A DNA stretch of 64,000 nt from Krasilnikoviella flava (GTDB taxonomy: Bacteria; Actinomycetota; Actinomycetes; Actinomycetales; Cellulomonadaceae): contig NZ_FUZQ01000005.1 in the NCBI RefSeq assembly GCF_900167525.1, positions 62,001 through 126,000 of the forward strand. Direction: 5' to 3'. Positions 1-11,300 of this stretch are shown one piece after another (the first letter of the stretch is position 1; every line of letters starts with the position of its first letter). The position numbers and the translations under genes were made by a program. A model generated the notes under the pieces. It did not search any database. It saw only the letters and a list, made by a program, of their open reading frames with translations, and was not told the origin of the DNA.

Positions 1-147
1 GAGCACGAGCAGCGCGACGAACGCCGCGAGCGAGGCGCGGTACGGCTGGGCGAAGCCGAGGATCCGCCGCAGCGTCGTGCGCGCCAGACGGCGGTCGGTC
101 ACCGTCGCGTCGTTCAGGTAGGAGCGCATCATCGGTCCGCCCGCCAT
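1..147 (-). CDS. ABC transporter permease/ATPase, N-terminal fragment
   Basis: Only the first 49 codons lie in the window; the gene runs off the left edge. The start is the ATG at 145-147 (reverse strand), because GGGAGG sits a few bases before it; the in-frame ATG-ATG at 127-132 is an alternative. The visible protein begins [13 protein letters not shown], then a basic stretch, then a hydrophobic run ([18 protein letters not shown]) that looks like the start of a first transmembrane helix. This resembles the N terminus of actinobacterial exporter-type half transporters with fused membrane and nucleotide-binding domains. No ATP-binding motif is visible, so the family call is inference and the substrate is unknown. 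It is divergent from coaE. Confidence 0.5.
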   Translation of the reverse strand, partial: MAGGPMMRSYLNDATVTDRRLARTTLRRILGFAQPYRASLAAFVALLVL

Positions 148-225
148 GGCACCTCCCGGCTCGCCCCGGCCCGGTGCCGCTGGGCGCTCATGGCGGGAAG
201 CCTACGCCGGGGGGAGGATGGGCCC

Positions 226-861
226 ATGCTTCGCATCGGTCTCACTGGCGGCATCGCCGCAGGCAAGTCAGTCGTCGCGCGCCGCCTCGCCGAGCTCGGC
301 GCGGTCGTGGTCGACCACGACGTCCTCGCCCGGGAGGTGGTGGCGCCGGGGACGGTCGGTCTCGAGGAGGTCGTCGCCGCCTTCGGTGACGGCGTGCTCG
401 CGGCGGACGGCTCTCTCGACCGGCCGGCGCTCGGTCGTGTGGTCTTCGGGGACGTGGACGCCCGCGCGCGGCTCGAGGGCATCCTGCACCCCGAGATCCG
501 GCGGATCGCCGCGGAGCGCGAGGCGCTCGCGGGGGCGGCCGACGACCGGGCCGTGGTGGTCCACGACATCCCGCTGCTGGTCGAGACGGGGCAGGCGGAC
601 CATTTCCACCTGCTCGTGGTCGTGCACGCCCCGGCCGAGCAGCGGGTCGCACGCCTGGTCGCCGGCCGCGGGCTCGACGAGGGGGAGGCACGGGCGCGCG
701 TCGGTGCCCAGGCCACGGACGAGGAACGGTCCGCCGTCGCCGACGTCGTCCTGGACGGCACGGGGACCGAGGACGGTCTGTGCGAGCAGGTCGACACCCT
801 CTGGCAGCGGCTGCTGCGCGAGGTCGAGCAGGAGTCCGAGGTCGAGCCCTCGCGGGCCTGA
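226..861 (+). CDS. coaE: Dephospho-CoA kinase
   Basis: The enzyme phosphorylates the 3'-hydroxyl of dephospho-CoA, the last step of coenzyme A synthesis, in the cytosol. The 211-residue product has a P-loop at residues 8-15 (GGIAAGKS) and the family's following segment [18 protein letters not shown], where an Asp pair binds substrate. The central IPLLVETGQ segment is also typical. I start at the ATG at 226, preceded by GGGGGGAGG, rather than the upstream GTG at 190, which would add 12 unconserved residues. Length is normal for the family. uvrB follows 46 bases later in the same direction, a common actinobacterial pairing, though uvrB appears to have its own promoter. Confidence 0.93.
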   Translation: MLRIGLTGGIAAGKSVVARRLAELGAVVVDHDVLAREVVAPGTVGLEEVVAAFGDGVLAADGSLDRPALGRVVFGDVDARARLEGILHPEIRRIAAEREALAGAADDRAVVVHDIPLLVETGQADHFHLLVVVHAPAEQRVARLVAGRGLDEGEARARVGAQATDEERSAVADVVLDGTGTEDGLCEQVDTLWQRLLREVEQESEVEPSRA

Positions 862-907
862 TCGCGCCCGGGGCTCGGGTGTCGGGGGCGCGTCGTACCG
901 TGGTGCC

Positions 908-3022
908 ATGCGACCCGTGACGGACCTGCAGCGAGCGGTGGCCCCCTTCGAGGTGGTGTCCGAGTACTCGCCCTCGGGGGACCAGCCGACCGCTATCGCG
1001 GACCTCGCCACCCGCGTGCAGGCGGGGGAGAAGGACGTCGTGCTGCTCGGCGCGACCGGTACCGGAAAGAGCGCGACGACGGCGTGGCTCATCGAGAAGC
1101 TGCAGCGGCCGACGCTCGTCATGGCGCCGAACAAGACGCTCGCCGCGCAGCTCGCGACCGAGTTCCGCGAGCTGCTCCCGAACAACGCGGTCGAGTACTT
1201 CGTCTCGTACTACGACTACTACCAGCCTGAGGCGTACATCGCGCAGACGGACACCTACATCGAGAAGGACTCGTCGATCAACGACGAGGTGGAGCGCCTG
1301 CGGCACTCGGCGACATCGTCGCTGCTCACGCGGCGCGACACGATCGTGGTCGCATCGGTGTCGTGCATCTATGGACTCGGCACCCCGCAGGAGTACGTGG
1401 ACCGGATGGTGCGTCTCGACGTCGGCGACGTCGTCGACCGCGACGACATGCTCCGGCGCTTCGTGCAGATGCAGTACACCCGGAACGACCTGGCGTTCAC
1501 GCGCGGCACGTTCCGCGTGCGCGGTGACACGGTGGAGATCATCCCCGTGTACGAGGAGCTCGCCGTGCGCATCGAGATGTTCGGCGACGAGATCGAGTCG
1601 ATCCAGACGCTCCACCCGCTCACGGGCGAGGTGATCCGCCACGAGCAGAGCGTCTACCTGTTCCCGGCCACGCACTACGTCGCCGGCCCGGAGCGCATGG
1701 AGCGGGCGATCGGCGGCATCGAGGCGGAGCTCGCGGACCGCCTGGCGGAGCTCGAGCAGCAGAACAAGCTGCTCGAGGCGCAGCGGCTGCGCATGCGCAC
1801 CACGTACGACATCGAGATGATGCGGCAGATCGGCACGTGCAGCGGCATCGAGAACTACTCACGGCACATCGACGGCCGCGAGCAGGGCACGCCCCCGAAC
1901 ACCCTGCTGGACTACTTCCCCGAGGACTTCCTGCTCGTCATCGACGAGTCGCACCAGACCGTGCCGCAGATCGGCGCCATGTTCGAGGGCGACATGTCGC
2001 GCAAGCGGTCGCTCGTCGAGCACGGCTTCCGGCTACCCAGCGCGATGGACAACCGCCCGCTGCGCTGGGAGGAGTTCGTCGAGCGGATCGGGCAGACCGT
2101 CTACCTGTCCGCCACGCCGGGCGACTACGAGCTGTCGATGTCCGACGGCGTCGTGGAGCAGGTGATCCGCCCCACCGGCCTGGTGGACCCGGAGGTGATC
2201 GTCAAGCCGACCACGGGGCAGATCGACGACCTGCTGCACGAGATCCGCGAGCGGGTCGACCGTGACGAGCGCGTCCTGGTCACCACGCTGACGAAGAAGA
2301 TGGCCGAGGACCTCACCGACTACTTCCTCGAGAAGGACGTGCGGGTCCGCTACCTGCACTCGGAGGTCGACACGCTCCGGCGCGTCGAGCTGCTGCGCGA
2401 GCTGCGGCTGGGGGAGTACGACGTGCTTGTCGGCATCAACCTGCTGCGCGAGGGCCTGGACCTGCCCGAGGTGTCGCTCGTGGCGATCCTCGACGCCGAC
2501 AAGGAGGGTTTCCTGCGCTCAGAGCGGTCGCTCATCCAGACCATCGGCCGTGCGGCCCGCAACGTCACGGGCCAGGTGCACATGTACGCGGACAAGGTGA
2601 CGCCCGCGATGCGGTACGCGCTGGACGAGACCGACCGCCGCCGGGCCAAGCAGGTCGCGTACAACACCGAGCGGGGGATCGACCCGCAGCCGCTGCGCAA
2701 GAAGATCGCCGACGTCACCGACATGCTCGCCCGCGAGGACATCGACACCGCCGAGCTCCTGTCCGGCGGCTACCGCAAGGCCCCGTCGTCGTCGCAGGGC
2801 AAGGGCCGGGCGCCCGTGCCGGGGACGCCGAAGGAGGGCGCGGCGACGGGCAACCGCCTCGCAGGCGTCGCCGCGGGCGAGCTCGCGGAGCTGATCCAGG
2901 AGCTGAGCGACCAGATGCACGCCGCTGCGGCGGAGCTGCAGTTCGAGGTCGCCGCGCGGCTGCGCGACGAGATCGGCGGTCTGAAGAAGGAGCTCCGGCA
3001 GATGCAGGCCGCCACGGCCTGA
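908..3022 (+). CDS. uvrB: UvrABC excinuclease subunit B
   Basis: This is the damage-verifying helicase-like subunit of nucleotide excision repair. It is loaded by UvrA and then recruits UvrC. The 704-residue protein has Walker A GATGTGKS at residues 48-55, the tyrosine-rich beta-hairpin [14 protein letters not shown] near residues 97-110 that inserts between strands, a DESHQ Walker B near residue 345, the [15 protein letters not shown] and QTIGRAARN helicase motifs, and a C-terminal UVR motif (about residues 660-695) that contacts UvrC. The ATG at 908 is 6 bases after TACCGT (896-901), a likely -10 box, so the mRNA may be leaderless. Full length and intact; uvrA and uvrC lie within 15 kb. Confidence 0.97.
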   Translation: MRPVTDLQRAVAPFEVVSEYSPSGDQPTAIADLATRVQAGEKDVVLLGATGTGKSATTAWLIEKLQRPTLVMAPNKTLAAQLATEFRELLPNNAVEYFVSYYDYYQPEAYIAQTDTYIEKDSSINDEVERLRHSATSSLLTRRDTIVVASVSCIYGLGTPQEYVDRMVRLDVGDVVDRDDMLRRFVQMQYTRNDLAFTRGTFRVRGDTVEIIPVYEELAVRIEMFGDEIESIQTLHPLTGEVIRHEQSVYLFPATHYVAGPERMERAIGGIEAELADRLAELEQQNKLLEAQRLRMRTTYDIEMMRQIGTCSGIENYSRHIDGREQGTPPNTLLDYFPEDFLLVIDESHQTVPQIGAMFEGDMSRKRSLVEHGFRLPSAMDNRPLRWEEFVERIGQTVYLSATPGDYELSMSDGVVEQVIRPTGLVDPEVIVKPTTGQIDDLLHEIRERVDRDERVLVTTLTKKMAEDLTDYFLEKDVRVRYLHSEVDTLRRVELLRELRLGEYDVLVGINLLREGLDLPEVSLVAILDADKEGFLRSERSLIQTIGRAARNVTGQVHMYADKVTPAMRYALDETDRRRAKQVAYNTERGIDPQPLRKKIADVTDMLAREDIDTAELLSGGYRKAPSSSQGKGRAPVPGTPKEGAATGNRLAGVAAGELAELIQELSDQMHAAAAELQFEVAARLRDEIGGLKKELRQMQAATA

Positions 3023-3079
3023 GCACCGCCGTGCGGGCGCGGGACGCCGGGAGGTCGTGCGTCCCGTATGCTGACTCCT

Positions 3080-3220
3080 CGTTGAAGGGGAGTATTCCCT
3101 CCGCGGTGACGTCGTCATCACGGCCGGCGCAGGAGTCGGCCCGGCGCCACCGGTCTCGTGACCACCAGCCCGCGTGCCACGCGGGCACCGTGGCAGCGCG
3201 TGACGGAAGAGACCTTCGGT
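3080..3220 (+). promoter_or_regulatory. yybP-ykoY manganese riboswitch
   Basis: The leader of the terC genes carries family hallmarks. A GAAGGGGAGTA loop lies at 3083-3093, a GTCGTCATCACGG segment at 3111-3123, and a closing GAGACCTTCGG at 3210-3220. TTGAAGG (3082-3088) can pair with CCTTCGG (3213-3219) through two G-U pairs to form P1. A possible -10, TATGCT, is at 3067-3072. Family members bind Mn2+ and commonly precede TerC/Alx and other Mn exporters. How expression is switched here is not visible; the terC ribosome binding site lies 17 bases past the aptamer, so translational control is plausible. Confidence 0.85.
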
Positions 3221-3248
3221 CACAGTGCTGCGTACCGGAGGTCTTTGC

Positions 3249-4262
3249 ATGGATGTCGCCCCCTGGGTCTGGATCGTCACCGTCGCCGTCATCCTGGCGA
3301 TGCTCGCGGTCGACTACATCGGTCACGTGCGCACTCCGCACACCCCGACGCTCAAGGAATCCGCGCTCTGGTCGGCCGCCTACGTGGCCGTCGCCGTGAT
3401 CTTCGGCGTCATCGTCCTGATCGTCTGGGGCGGGACGTACGGCGGCGAGTACTTCGCCGGCTACATCACCGAGAAGAGCCTCTCGGTGGACAACCTGTTC
3501 GTCTTCGTCCTGATCATGACGAGCTTCCGGGTGCCCCGGGAGTACCAGCAGCGGGTGCTGCTCATCGGCATCACCATCGCGCTGGTGCTGCGCACGGTGT
3601 TCATCATCGCGGGTGCCGCGATCATCGCGAACTTCGCGTGGGTGTTCTACGTCTTCGGCGCGTTCCTCATCTGGACCGCGATCGCCCAGGCCCGCTCGGG
3701 CACGGGGCACGACGAGGAGTGGAACGAGAACGGCGTGCTGCGCCTCACGCGCCGCGTGTTCCCCACGACCGACTCCTACGTCGGCGACAAGATGGTCACC
3801 AAGATCGACGGCAAGCGCTACATCACGCCGATGCTCATCGTGATGGTCGCGATCGGCAGCGCCGACCTGCTCTTCGCCGTCGACTCGATCCCCGCGATCT
3901 TCGGGCTCACCCAGGAGACGTATCTGGTGTTCGCGGCGAACGCCTTCTCGTTGCTGGGTCTGCGTCAGCTGTACTTCCTCGTCGACGGGCTGCTCGACCG
4001 GCTGGTCTTCCTCAACTACGGGCTGGCGGCGATCCTGGGCTTCATCGGTATCAAGCTCGTGATCCACGCGCTGCACACCAACGAGCTGCCCTTCATCAAC
4101 GGCGGGAACCACGTCGAGGCCATCCCCGAGATCTCGACCAGCCTGTCCCTGTCCTTCATCGTGGTGGTGCTCGCCATCACGACCGTCGCCTCCTTGGCGA
4201 AGGACCGCCGTGACCGTCGGGTCACCGCAGGGGCAACCACGTCCTCAGAAGGAGATGCATGA
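3249..4262 (+). CDS. TerC/Alx-family membrane protein, first copy
   Basis: This 337-residue multi-pass membrane protein belongs to the TerC family, whose members take part in Mn2+ export or metallation of exported proteins. Family motifs are SLSVDNLFVFVLIM with its conserved Asp, and the matching second half GSADLLFAVDSIPAIFGLT with acidic residues inside helices; about eight to nine hydrophobic segments are visible. The ATG at 3249 is chosen because GGAGG lies 8 bases before it. Its stop overlaps the start of the second terC gene (ATGA), so the two are translationally coupled. The Mn riboswitch upstream supports a manganese role. The highly charged C terminus is probably cytoplasmic. Confidence 0.88.
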   Translation: MDVAPWVWIVTVAVILAMLAVDYIGHVRTPHTPTLKESALWSAAYVAVAVIFGVIVLIVWGGTYGGEYFAGYITEKSLSVDNLFVFVLIMTSFRVPREYQQRVLLIGITIALVLRTVFIIAGAAIIANFAWVFYVFGAFLIWTAIAQARSGTGHDEEWNENGVLRLTRRVFPTTDSYVGDKMVTKIDGKRYITPMLIVMVAIGSADLLFAVDSIPAIFGLTQETYLVFAANAFSLLGLRQLYFLVDGLLDRLVFLNYGLAAILGFIGIKLVIHALHTNELPFINGGNHVEAIPEISTSLSLSFIVVVLAITTVASLAKDRRDRRVTAGATTSSEGDA

Positions 4263-5371
4263 TCCACGAGCTGCCGGTCTGGTTCGAGTGGGCGTCGCTC
4301 GCGGCGCTGATCATCCTGCTCGCTGCGGACCTCGCCATCGTGGGCCGGCGCCCGCACGTGCCCAGCATGAAGGAGAGCGGCCTGTGGGTCGGCTTCTACG
4401 TCGCTCTGGCGCTCGTGTTCGGGCTGGTCATGCTCGCAGTGGGCGGCACGGCCCCCGCTGGGGAGTTCTATGCCGGCTGGCTCACCGAGTACTCGCTGAG
4501 CGTCGACAACCTGTTCGTCTTCGTCATCATCATGTCGCGCTTCGCCGTGCCCAAGCAGCACCAGCAGATGGTGCTGATGGTCGGCATCATCATCGCGCTG
4601 GTGCTGCGCGGCGCGTTCATCCTCGCGGGTGCGGCCATCCTCGAGCAGTTCGTGTGGGTCTTCTACCTCTTCGGCGCCTTCCTCATCTACACGGCGATCA
4701 AGCTGGTGGCGGGTGGCGACGACGAGGAGGAGTTCAAGGAGAACGTCGCGATCCGGCTCCTGCGGCGCGTGCTCCCGGTGAGCAAGGACTACGACGGTGC
4801 GAAGGTGCGTACCGTCGTCGACGGCAAGAAGCTGTTCACCCCGATGCTCGTGGTGTTCGTCGCGATCGGCTCGACCGACCTGCTGTTCGCGCTCGACTCC
4901 ATCCCGGCGATCTTCGGCCTCACGAAGGACCCGTTCATCGTCTTCACCGCGAACATCTTCGCCCTCATGGGGCTGCGCCAGCTCTACTTCCTGCTGGGCG
5001 GGCTGCTGGAGCGGCTGGTGTACCTGCCGATCGCACTGTCGGTCATCCTCGGGTTCATCGGCGTCAAGCTCATCCTCGAGGCGTTGCACACCAACACGCT
5101 CCCGTTCATCAACGGGGGTGAGCACGTCGCCTGGGCGCCCGAGATCCCGATCTGGCTGTCGCTGGCCGTGATCCTCGGGTCGATCGCGGTCGCGACGGTC
5201 GCGAGCCTGGCCAAGACGCGCCGCACCGCCACGATGGCAGCGCGGGCCACCGGTTCGGACGAGGGGTCGGACGTGGCGGCACCGGAGGTCACGGGACCGA
5301 CGGCAGACGGCGCGACGTCCCCGGAGGTCGCGGAGCCGACGGCGACCGGCAGGGAGACGCCGGGCCGCTGA
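4259..5371 (+). CDS. TerC/Alx-family membrane protein, second copy
   Basis: This is a 370-residue paralogue of the gene just upstream, with the same motifs: YSLSVDNLFVFVIIMSRF in the first half and GSTDLLFALDSIPAIFGLT in the second. It starts at the ATG overlapping the previous stop, with AGAAGGAG before it. Unlike the first copy it has a C-terminal extension of about 50 residues rich in Ala, Thr, Gly, Pro and acidic residues, with no hydrophobic segment. The tandem arrangement suggests either an obligate heteromer or duplication with specialisation; which one cannot be told from sequence. Transcription probably ends at the strong hairpin right after it. Manganese export or metallation is the likely role given the shared riboswitch. 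Confidence 0.87.
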   Translation: MIHELPVWFEWASLAALIILLAADLAIVGRRPHVPSMKESGLWVGFYVALALVFGLVMLAVGGTAPAGEFYAGWLTEYSLSVDNLFVFVIIMSRFAVPKQHQQMVLMVGIIIALVLRGAFILAGAAILEQFVWVFYLFGAFLIYTAIKLVAGGDDEEEFKENVAIRLLRRVLPVSKDYDGAKVRTVVDGKKLFTPMLVVFVAIGSTDLLFALDSIPAIFGLTKDPFIVFTANIFALMGLRQLYFLLGGLLERLVYLPIALSVILGFIGVKLILEALHTNTLPFINGGEHVAWAPEIPIWLSLAVILGSIAVATVASLAKTRRTATMAARATGSDEGSDVAAPEVTGPTADGATSPEVAEPTATGRETPGR

Positions 5372-5382
5372 CGACGCGGGCG

Positions 5383-5422
5383 GGTGTGGGGTCCGGACAG
5401 GAGACCGTCCGGACCCCACACC
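5383..5422. terminator. Bidirectional terminator hairpin after the terC pair
   Basis: A perfect 16-bp stem (5383-5398 with 5407-5422, outer arm GGTGTGGGGTCCGGAC) encloses an 8-base loop. It sits between the end of the second terC gene (+) and the convergent YCII gene (-), so it can serve both. There is no clear U-tract, as is usual in very GC-rich actinobacteria. Confidence 0.8.
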
Positions 5423-5468
5423 TTGTGTCCGGCGCCGCGCGCCGGGGGGCCAGCGGCGTCAGACGACG

Positions 5469-5780
5469 TCAGACGATGGCGTCAGGCGTGGCGAATCCAC
5501 CGATCACCGGGACGAACTCCCGCGCCGCACGGTGCGCGACCAGGCCTTCGCGGCGCATCGGGTCGGGTTCGAGGAGCTCGAGCGCGGCGGTCGCGTCCCC
5601 GGCCTCCACGAGCAGCAGCGCGCCACCCGGCTCGCCGTCCGGCGTGGCGGGCAGCGGGCCGGACACGCGCAGGTCCCCGCCCTCGTGCAGACCGCGGAGG
5701 AACTCGCGGTGCTCGGGCCGGACCTCCGCGAGGCGGCCGGGGTCGGAGACGTAGACATAGGTGACGGCGAAGACGGACAT
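5469..5780 (-). CDS. YCII-related domain protein
   Basis: This 103-residue single-domain protein resembles the YciI/YCII family of small dimeric alpha-beta barrel proteins. Visible features are the MSVFAVTYVYV first strand, a GDLRVSGPLPATPDGEPGG stretch, and GALLLVEAGDATAALELLE, which matches the family's strand-helix element followed by a DP turn. Most YCII proteins have no known activity; some relatives (muconolactone isomerase, chlorodienelactone dehalogenase) are enzymes. The ATG at 5778-5780 is the only well-placed start. It is divergent from uvrA and convergent with the terC pair, so it is probably a single-gene unit. A second, unrelated-looking YCII gene lies at 62450. Confidence 0.65.
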   Translation of the reverse strand: MSVFAVTYVYVSDPGRLAEVRPEHREFLRGLHEGGDLRVSGPLPATPDGEPGGALLLVEAGDATAALELLEPDPMRREGLVAHRAAREFVPVIGGFATPDAIV

Positions 5781-5888
5781 GGCGGTATCCAAGCACCCCG
5801 GGGACGTCCGTGGCGTGCGCGGTCCGCGGCCGGACCGGCGGCTCCCGAGGGTCGTCGGGGTGTGACCGGTCAGCCACTCCGGAACGCA

Positions 5889-5927
5889 TAGAACGCCTGT
5901 ACGAATGTCGGCGCGCCGACGTAGGAT
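5889..5927 (+). promoter_or_regulatory. uvrA promoter with LexA/SOS-box-like site
   Basis: TAGAACgcctGTACGA at 5889-5904 matches 10 of the 12 fixed positions of the Gram-positive LexA box (TCGAAC-N4-GTTCGA). It lies where the -35 of the putative uvrA promoter would be. TAGGAT at 5922-5927 is the likely -10, 6 bases before the GTG start, which implies a leaderless mRNA. The match suggests DNA damage induction of uvrA, but the two mismatches (one per half-site) leave room for chance. Confidence 0.55.
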
Positions 5928-5933
5928 GCCCGG

Positions 5934-9029
<3,096 letters not shown>

Positions 9030-9046
9030 CGCCCTAGCGTGTGCCC

Positions 9047-9577
9047 ATGGGTGCGCACCACAACTACGCCGTGACCGTCGCCTGGCCCGACCCGAGCCCG
9101 AGCCCGGGCGGCGGCGTCGGAGCGGACGCGACCGGGGGCGCGGGGACGACGTCGTACACGGCGTACTCCCGCGACCATCAGGTGCGCCTGACCGGCAAGC
9201 CGCCGCTGCCCGGCAGTGCCGACCCGGCGTTCCGGGGGGATCCCGCCCGGTACAACCCGGAGGAGCTGTTCGTCGCGAGCCTCGCGCAGTGCCACATGCT
9301 GTGGTTCCTGCACCTGGCTGCGGAGCACGGGCTCGTCGTGCGGGAGTACGTGGACGACACGACCGGCACGATGCGCGTCGAGTCGCGCGGGGAGGGCCAG
9401 TTCACCGACGTGACCTTGCGGCCCCGGGTGACCGTCGACGCAGGTCCGCAGGCGACGGACGGCGCCGTGGCCGAGCTCCACCGTCGTGCGCACGCCTTGT
9501 GCTTCATCACGCGGTCGGTGAACTTCTCGGTACTGGTGGAGCCCGCGCCGGTGCGCCTGGCGACGCCTGCGCCTTGA
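9047..9577 (+). CDS. OsmC-family protein
   Basis: This 176-residue protein matches the OsmC/Ohr superfamily, whose members reduce organic hydroperoxides with two Cys residues. The segment NPEELFVASLAQCHMLWFLH carries the first conserved Cys, and HRRAHALCFITRSVNFSV carries the second in the expected C-terminal place. An N-terminal insertion (PDPSPSPGGGVGADATGG) precedes the first beta strands. I choose the ATG at 9047 because TAGCGT (9035-9040) lies 6 bases before it, consistent with a leaderless mRNA; a GTG at 9041 is in frame. It is a different subfamily from the Ohr protein at 35922. Substrate unknown. The next operon starts after a 274-base regulatory gap. Confidence 0.8.
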   Translation: MGAHHNYAVTVAWPDPSPSPGGGVGADATGGAGTTSYTAYSRDHQVRLTGKPPLPGSADPAFRGDPARYNPEELFVASLAQCHMLWFLHLAAEHGLVVREYVDDTTGTMRVESRGEGQFTDVTLRPRVTVDAGPQATDGAVAELHRRAHALCFITRSVNFSVLVEPAPVRLATPAP

Positions 9578-9612
9578 CTTTCGCCACACCGGGGACGGCC
9601 CGCACCGGAGTG

Positions 9613-9628
9613 GGTGATCTATACCAGT
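9613..9628. promoter_or_regulatory. DasR-type (dre-like) operator upstream of the ngcEFG-type operon
   Basis: The 16-mer GGTGATCTATACCAGT matches 13 of 16 positions of the DasR responsive element consensus (A-S-TGGTCTAGACCA-S-T). DasR is a GntR-family regulator that senses amino-sugar phosphates and controls chitin and GlcNAc uptake genes in actinomycetes. The site lies 25 bases before the predicted -35, and the downstream genes look like a GlcNAc/chitobiose transporter, so site and function agree. No dasR gene is in the window. Confidence 0.6.
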
Positions 9629-9652
9629 CCGGTCACAGGATCGCGCGGCCTG

Positions 9653-9682
9653 TTGACGTGGCGGCCCTCGCGTGAATATTTT
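9653..9682 (+). promoter_or_regulatory. Predicted sigma-A promoter of the sugar ABC transporter operon
   Basis: TTGACG (9653-9658) and TATTTT (9677-9682) are separated by 18 bases; the overlapping AATATT at 9675-9680 gives 16. This is the clearest -35/-10 pair in the window and stands out as AT-rich. The start codon is about 165 bases downstream, so the mRNA has a long leader. Confidence 0.6.
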
Positions 9683-9684
9683 CC

Positions 9685-9715
9685 ACTCCATCCCTCTGGT
9701 GGAGGGGAGTTTTTT
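9685..9715 (+). terminator. Terminator-like hairpin with T-tract inside the ngcE leader
   Basis: ACTC (9685-9688) and CCCTC (9692-9696) pair with GAGT (9707-9710) and GAGGG (9702-9706) around a TGGTG loop, with a 3-base bulge (CAT), followed by six T residues at 9710-9715. It either terminates read-through from the OsmC gene or attenuates the transporter operon, since the predicted transcript start falls at about the hairpin's 5' base. Nothing else recognisable lies between here and 9851. Confidence 0.5.
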
Positions 9716-9851
9716 CCGTGGGCGGTGCGCACGTCGTCGCACCTGCTCGCTGTCGCGTGAGACGAGGAGGTCGGCGCAGGGCCCCATGGGGGGCAGAGCA
9801 GCCACCGGTCGACGGGGCGCCGACAGGCGCACCCTGACATGAAGGACATCA

Positions 9852-11300
9852 ATGACGATGACCAGCAACTTCACCAACACCCCCAGCAACCCCAACCCCG
9901 CGCCCTCCCGTCGCACGGTGCTCAGGGCCGTGATGTACACCGCCGCCGCGGTGCCGTTCGGGCTGCCGCTCGCGGCATGCGCGACGGGCGGCGGCGACCA
10001 GGGCGAGGAGAGTGCCTCGCCCACGGGCAGCGCCGACGCGACGAACCCGTTCGGCATGGCGGCGGACACGACGGTCGATGCCGTGATCTTCGACGGCGGG
10101 TACGGCGTCGACTACGTCGAGTTCGCGGGCAAGGTCCTTGCCGGTCTGCACGCCGGCTCGTCGGTCAAGGTCTCGCCCTCGACGCAGATCGCCACGGAGC
10201 TGCAGCCACGCTTCGTGGGCGGGAACCCGCCCGACCTCGTGGACAACTCCGGAGCCCAGTCGATCGGGTTCAACACGATCCTCGACCAGCTCGAGGACCT
10301 CACGGACATCATCGACGCGCCCAACGTCGAGGGCACCGTCATCCGCGACACCCTGTACGAGGGGGTGCTCGCGCCGGGGACGTACGGGGACAAGTTCGCC
10401 GCCCTCAACTACGTCCTCACGGTCTACGGCGTCTGGTACTCCGGCAGCCTCTTCGAGAAGAACGGCTGGACGCCCCCTGCCACCTGGGAGGAGGCCAAGG
10501 CCCTCGGCGCCGAGGCGAAGAGTGCCGGGAAGTACCTCTTCCTGTGGGGCACCGAAGCCGCGACCTATTACCAGACCCTGGCGATCGAGTCCGCGATCAA
10601 GCAGGGCGGGGACGAGGTGCGCCTCGCGCTCGAGAACCTCGAGCCCGACTGCTGGTCGAACGACTCCGTCCAGGCGACGTTCGCGATCATGAAGGAGATC
10701 ATCGACCTCGGGTACTTCAAGCCTGGTGGCTCGGGCACGCAGTTCACCGCGGCGCAGGCGCAGTGGAGCAACAAGGAGGAAGCGCTGCTCTACCCGTCCG
10801 GGTCCTGGATCGAGAATGAGATGAAGGACCAGACGGCGCCGGACTTCCAGATGAAGGGCGTGCCGAGCTTCTCGGTGACGGCGAGCCCGGCGATGCCGGC
10901 CACCGCGCTGCACTCGACGGCCGGCGAGCCGTTCATCGTGCCCTCGCAGGCCAAGAGCGTCGCAGGCGGCAAGGAGCTCCTGCGGGTCATGCTCTCGAAG
11001 GAGTCGGCGACCAACTTCTCGAAGACGAAGCTGGCACCGACCATCGTGAAGGACATCGTCCCCGCCGACGGGTTCGGCTCGACGGCGCTGGTCTCCCAGA
11101 CGGAGATGCTCAGTGCGGCCGGTACGGACATCTTCACGTTCAACTTCGTCAACACGTACGGCATGAACCAGGAGCAGCTCCCGATCTGGAACTCCTTCCT
11201 CGACGGCAAGAAGTCGGTGGCGGACCTGACCAAGGAGCTGCAGGCGATCACCGACCGCATCGCCAACGACGACACCATCGAGAAGATCGAGGTGTCATGA
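9852..11300 (+). CDS. ngcE: NgcE-type GlcNAc/diacetylchitobiose-binding lipoprotein
   Basis: This is the extracellular solute-binding lipoprotein of a sugar ABC importer, 482 residues. A twin-Arg (20-21) precedes a hydrophobic signal sequence and a lipobox LAAC with Cys43 as the lipidation site. The mature protein has VDAVIFDGGYGVDYVEFAG, LQPRFVGGNPPDLVDNSGAQ and ALNYVLTVYGVWYSG, which match the NgcE family (N-acetylglucosamine/chitobiose binding) rather than MalE-like proteins. This assignment rests on remembered family motifs. AAGGA precedes the ATG at 9852. It overlaps ngcF by ATGA. No ATPase gene is present; such actinobacterial importers share a multitask ATPase (MsiK) encoded elsewhere. 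Confidence 0.8.
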   Translation: MTMTSNFTNTPSNPNPAPSRRTVLRAVMYTAAAVPFGLPLAACATGGGDQGEESASPTGSADATNPFGMAADTTVDAVIFDGGYGVDYVEFAGKVLAGLHAGSSVKVSPSTQIATELQPRFVGGNPPDLVDNSGAQSIGFNTILDQLEDLTDIIDAPNVEGTVIRDTLYEGVLAPGTYGDKFAALNYVLTVYGVWYSGSLFEKNGWTPPATWEEAKALGAEAKSAGKYLFLWGTEAATYYQTLAIESAIKQGGDEVRLALENLEPDCWSNDSVQATFAIMKEIIDLGYFKPGGSGTQFTAAQAQWSNKEEALLYPSGSWIENEMKDQTAPDFQMKGVPSFSVTASPAMPATALHSTAGEPFIVPSQAKSVAGGKELLRVMLSKESATNFSKTKLAPTIVKDIVPADGFGSTALVSQTEMLSAAGTDIFTFNFVNTYGMNQEQLPIWNSFLDGKKSVADLTKELQAITDRIANDDTIEKIEVS

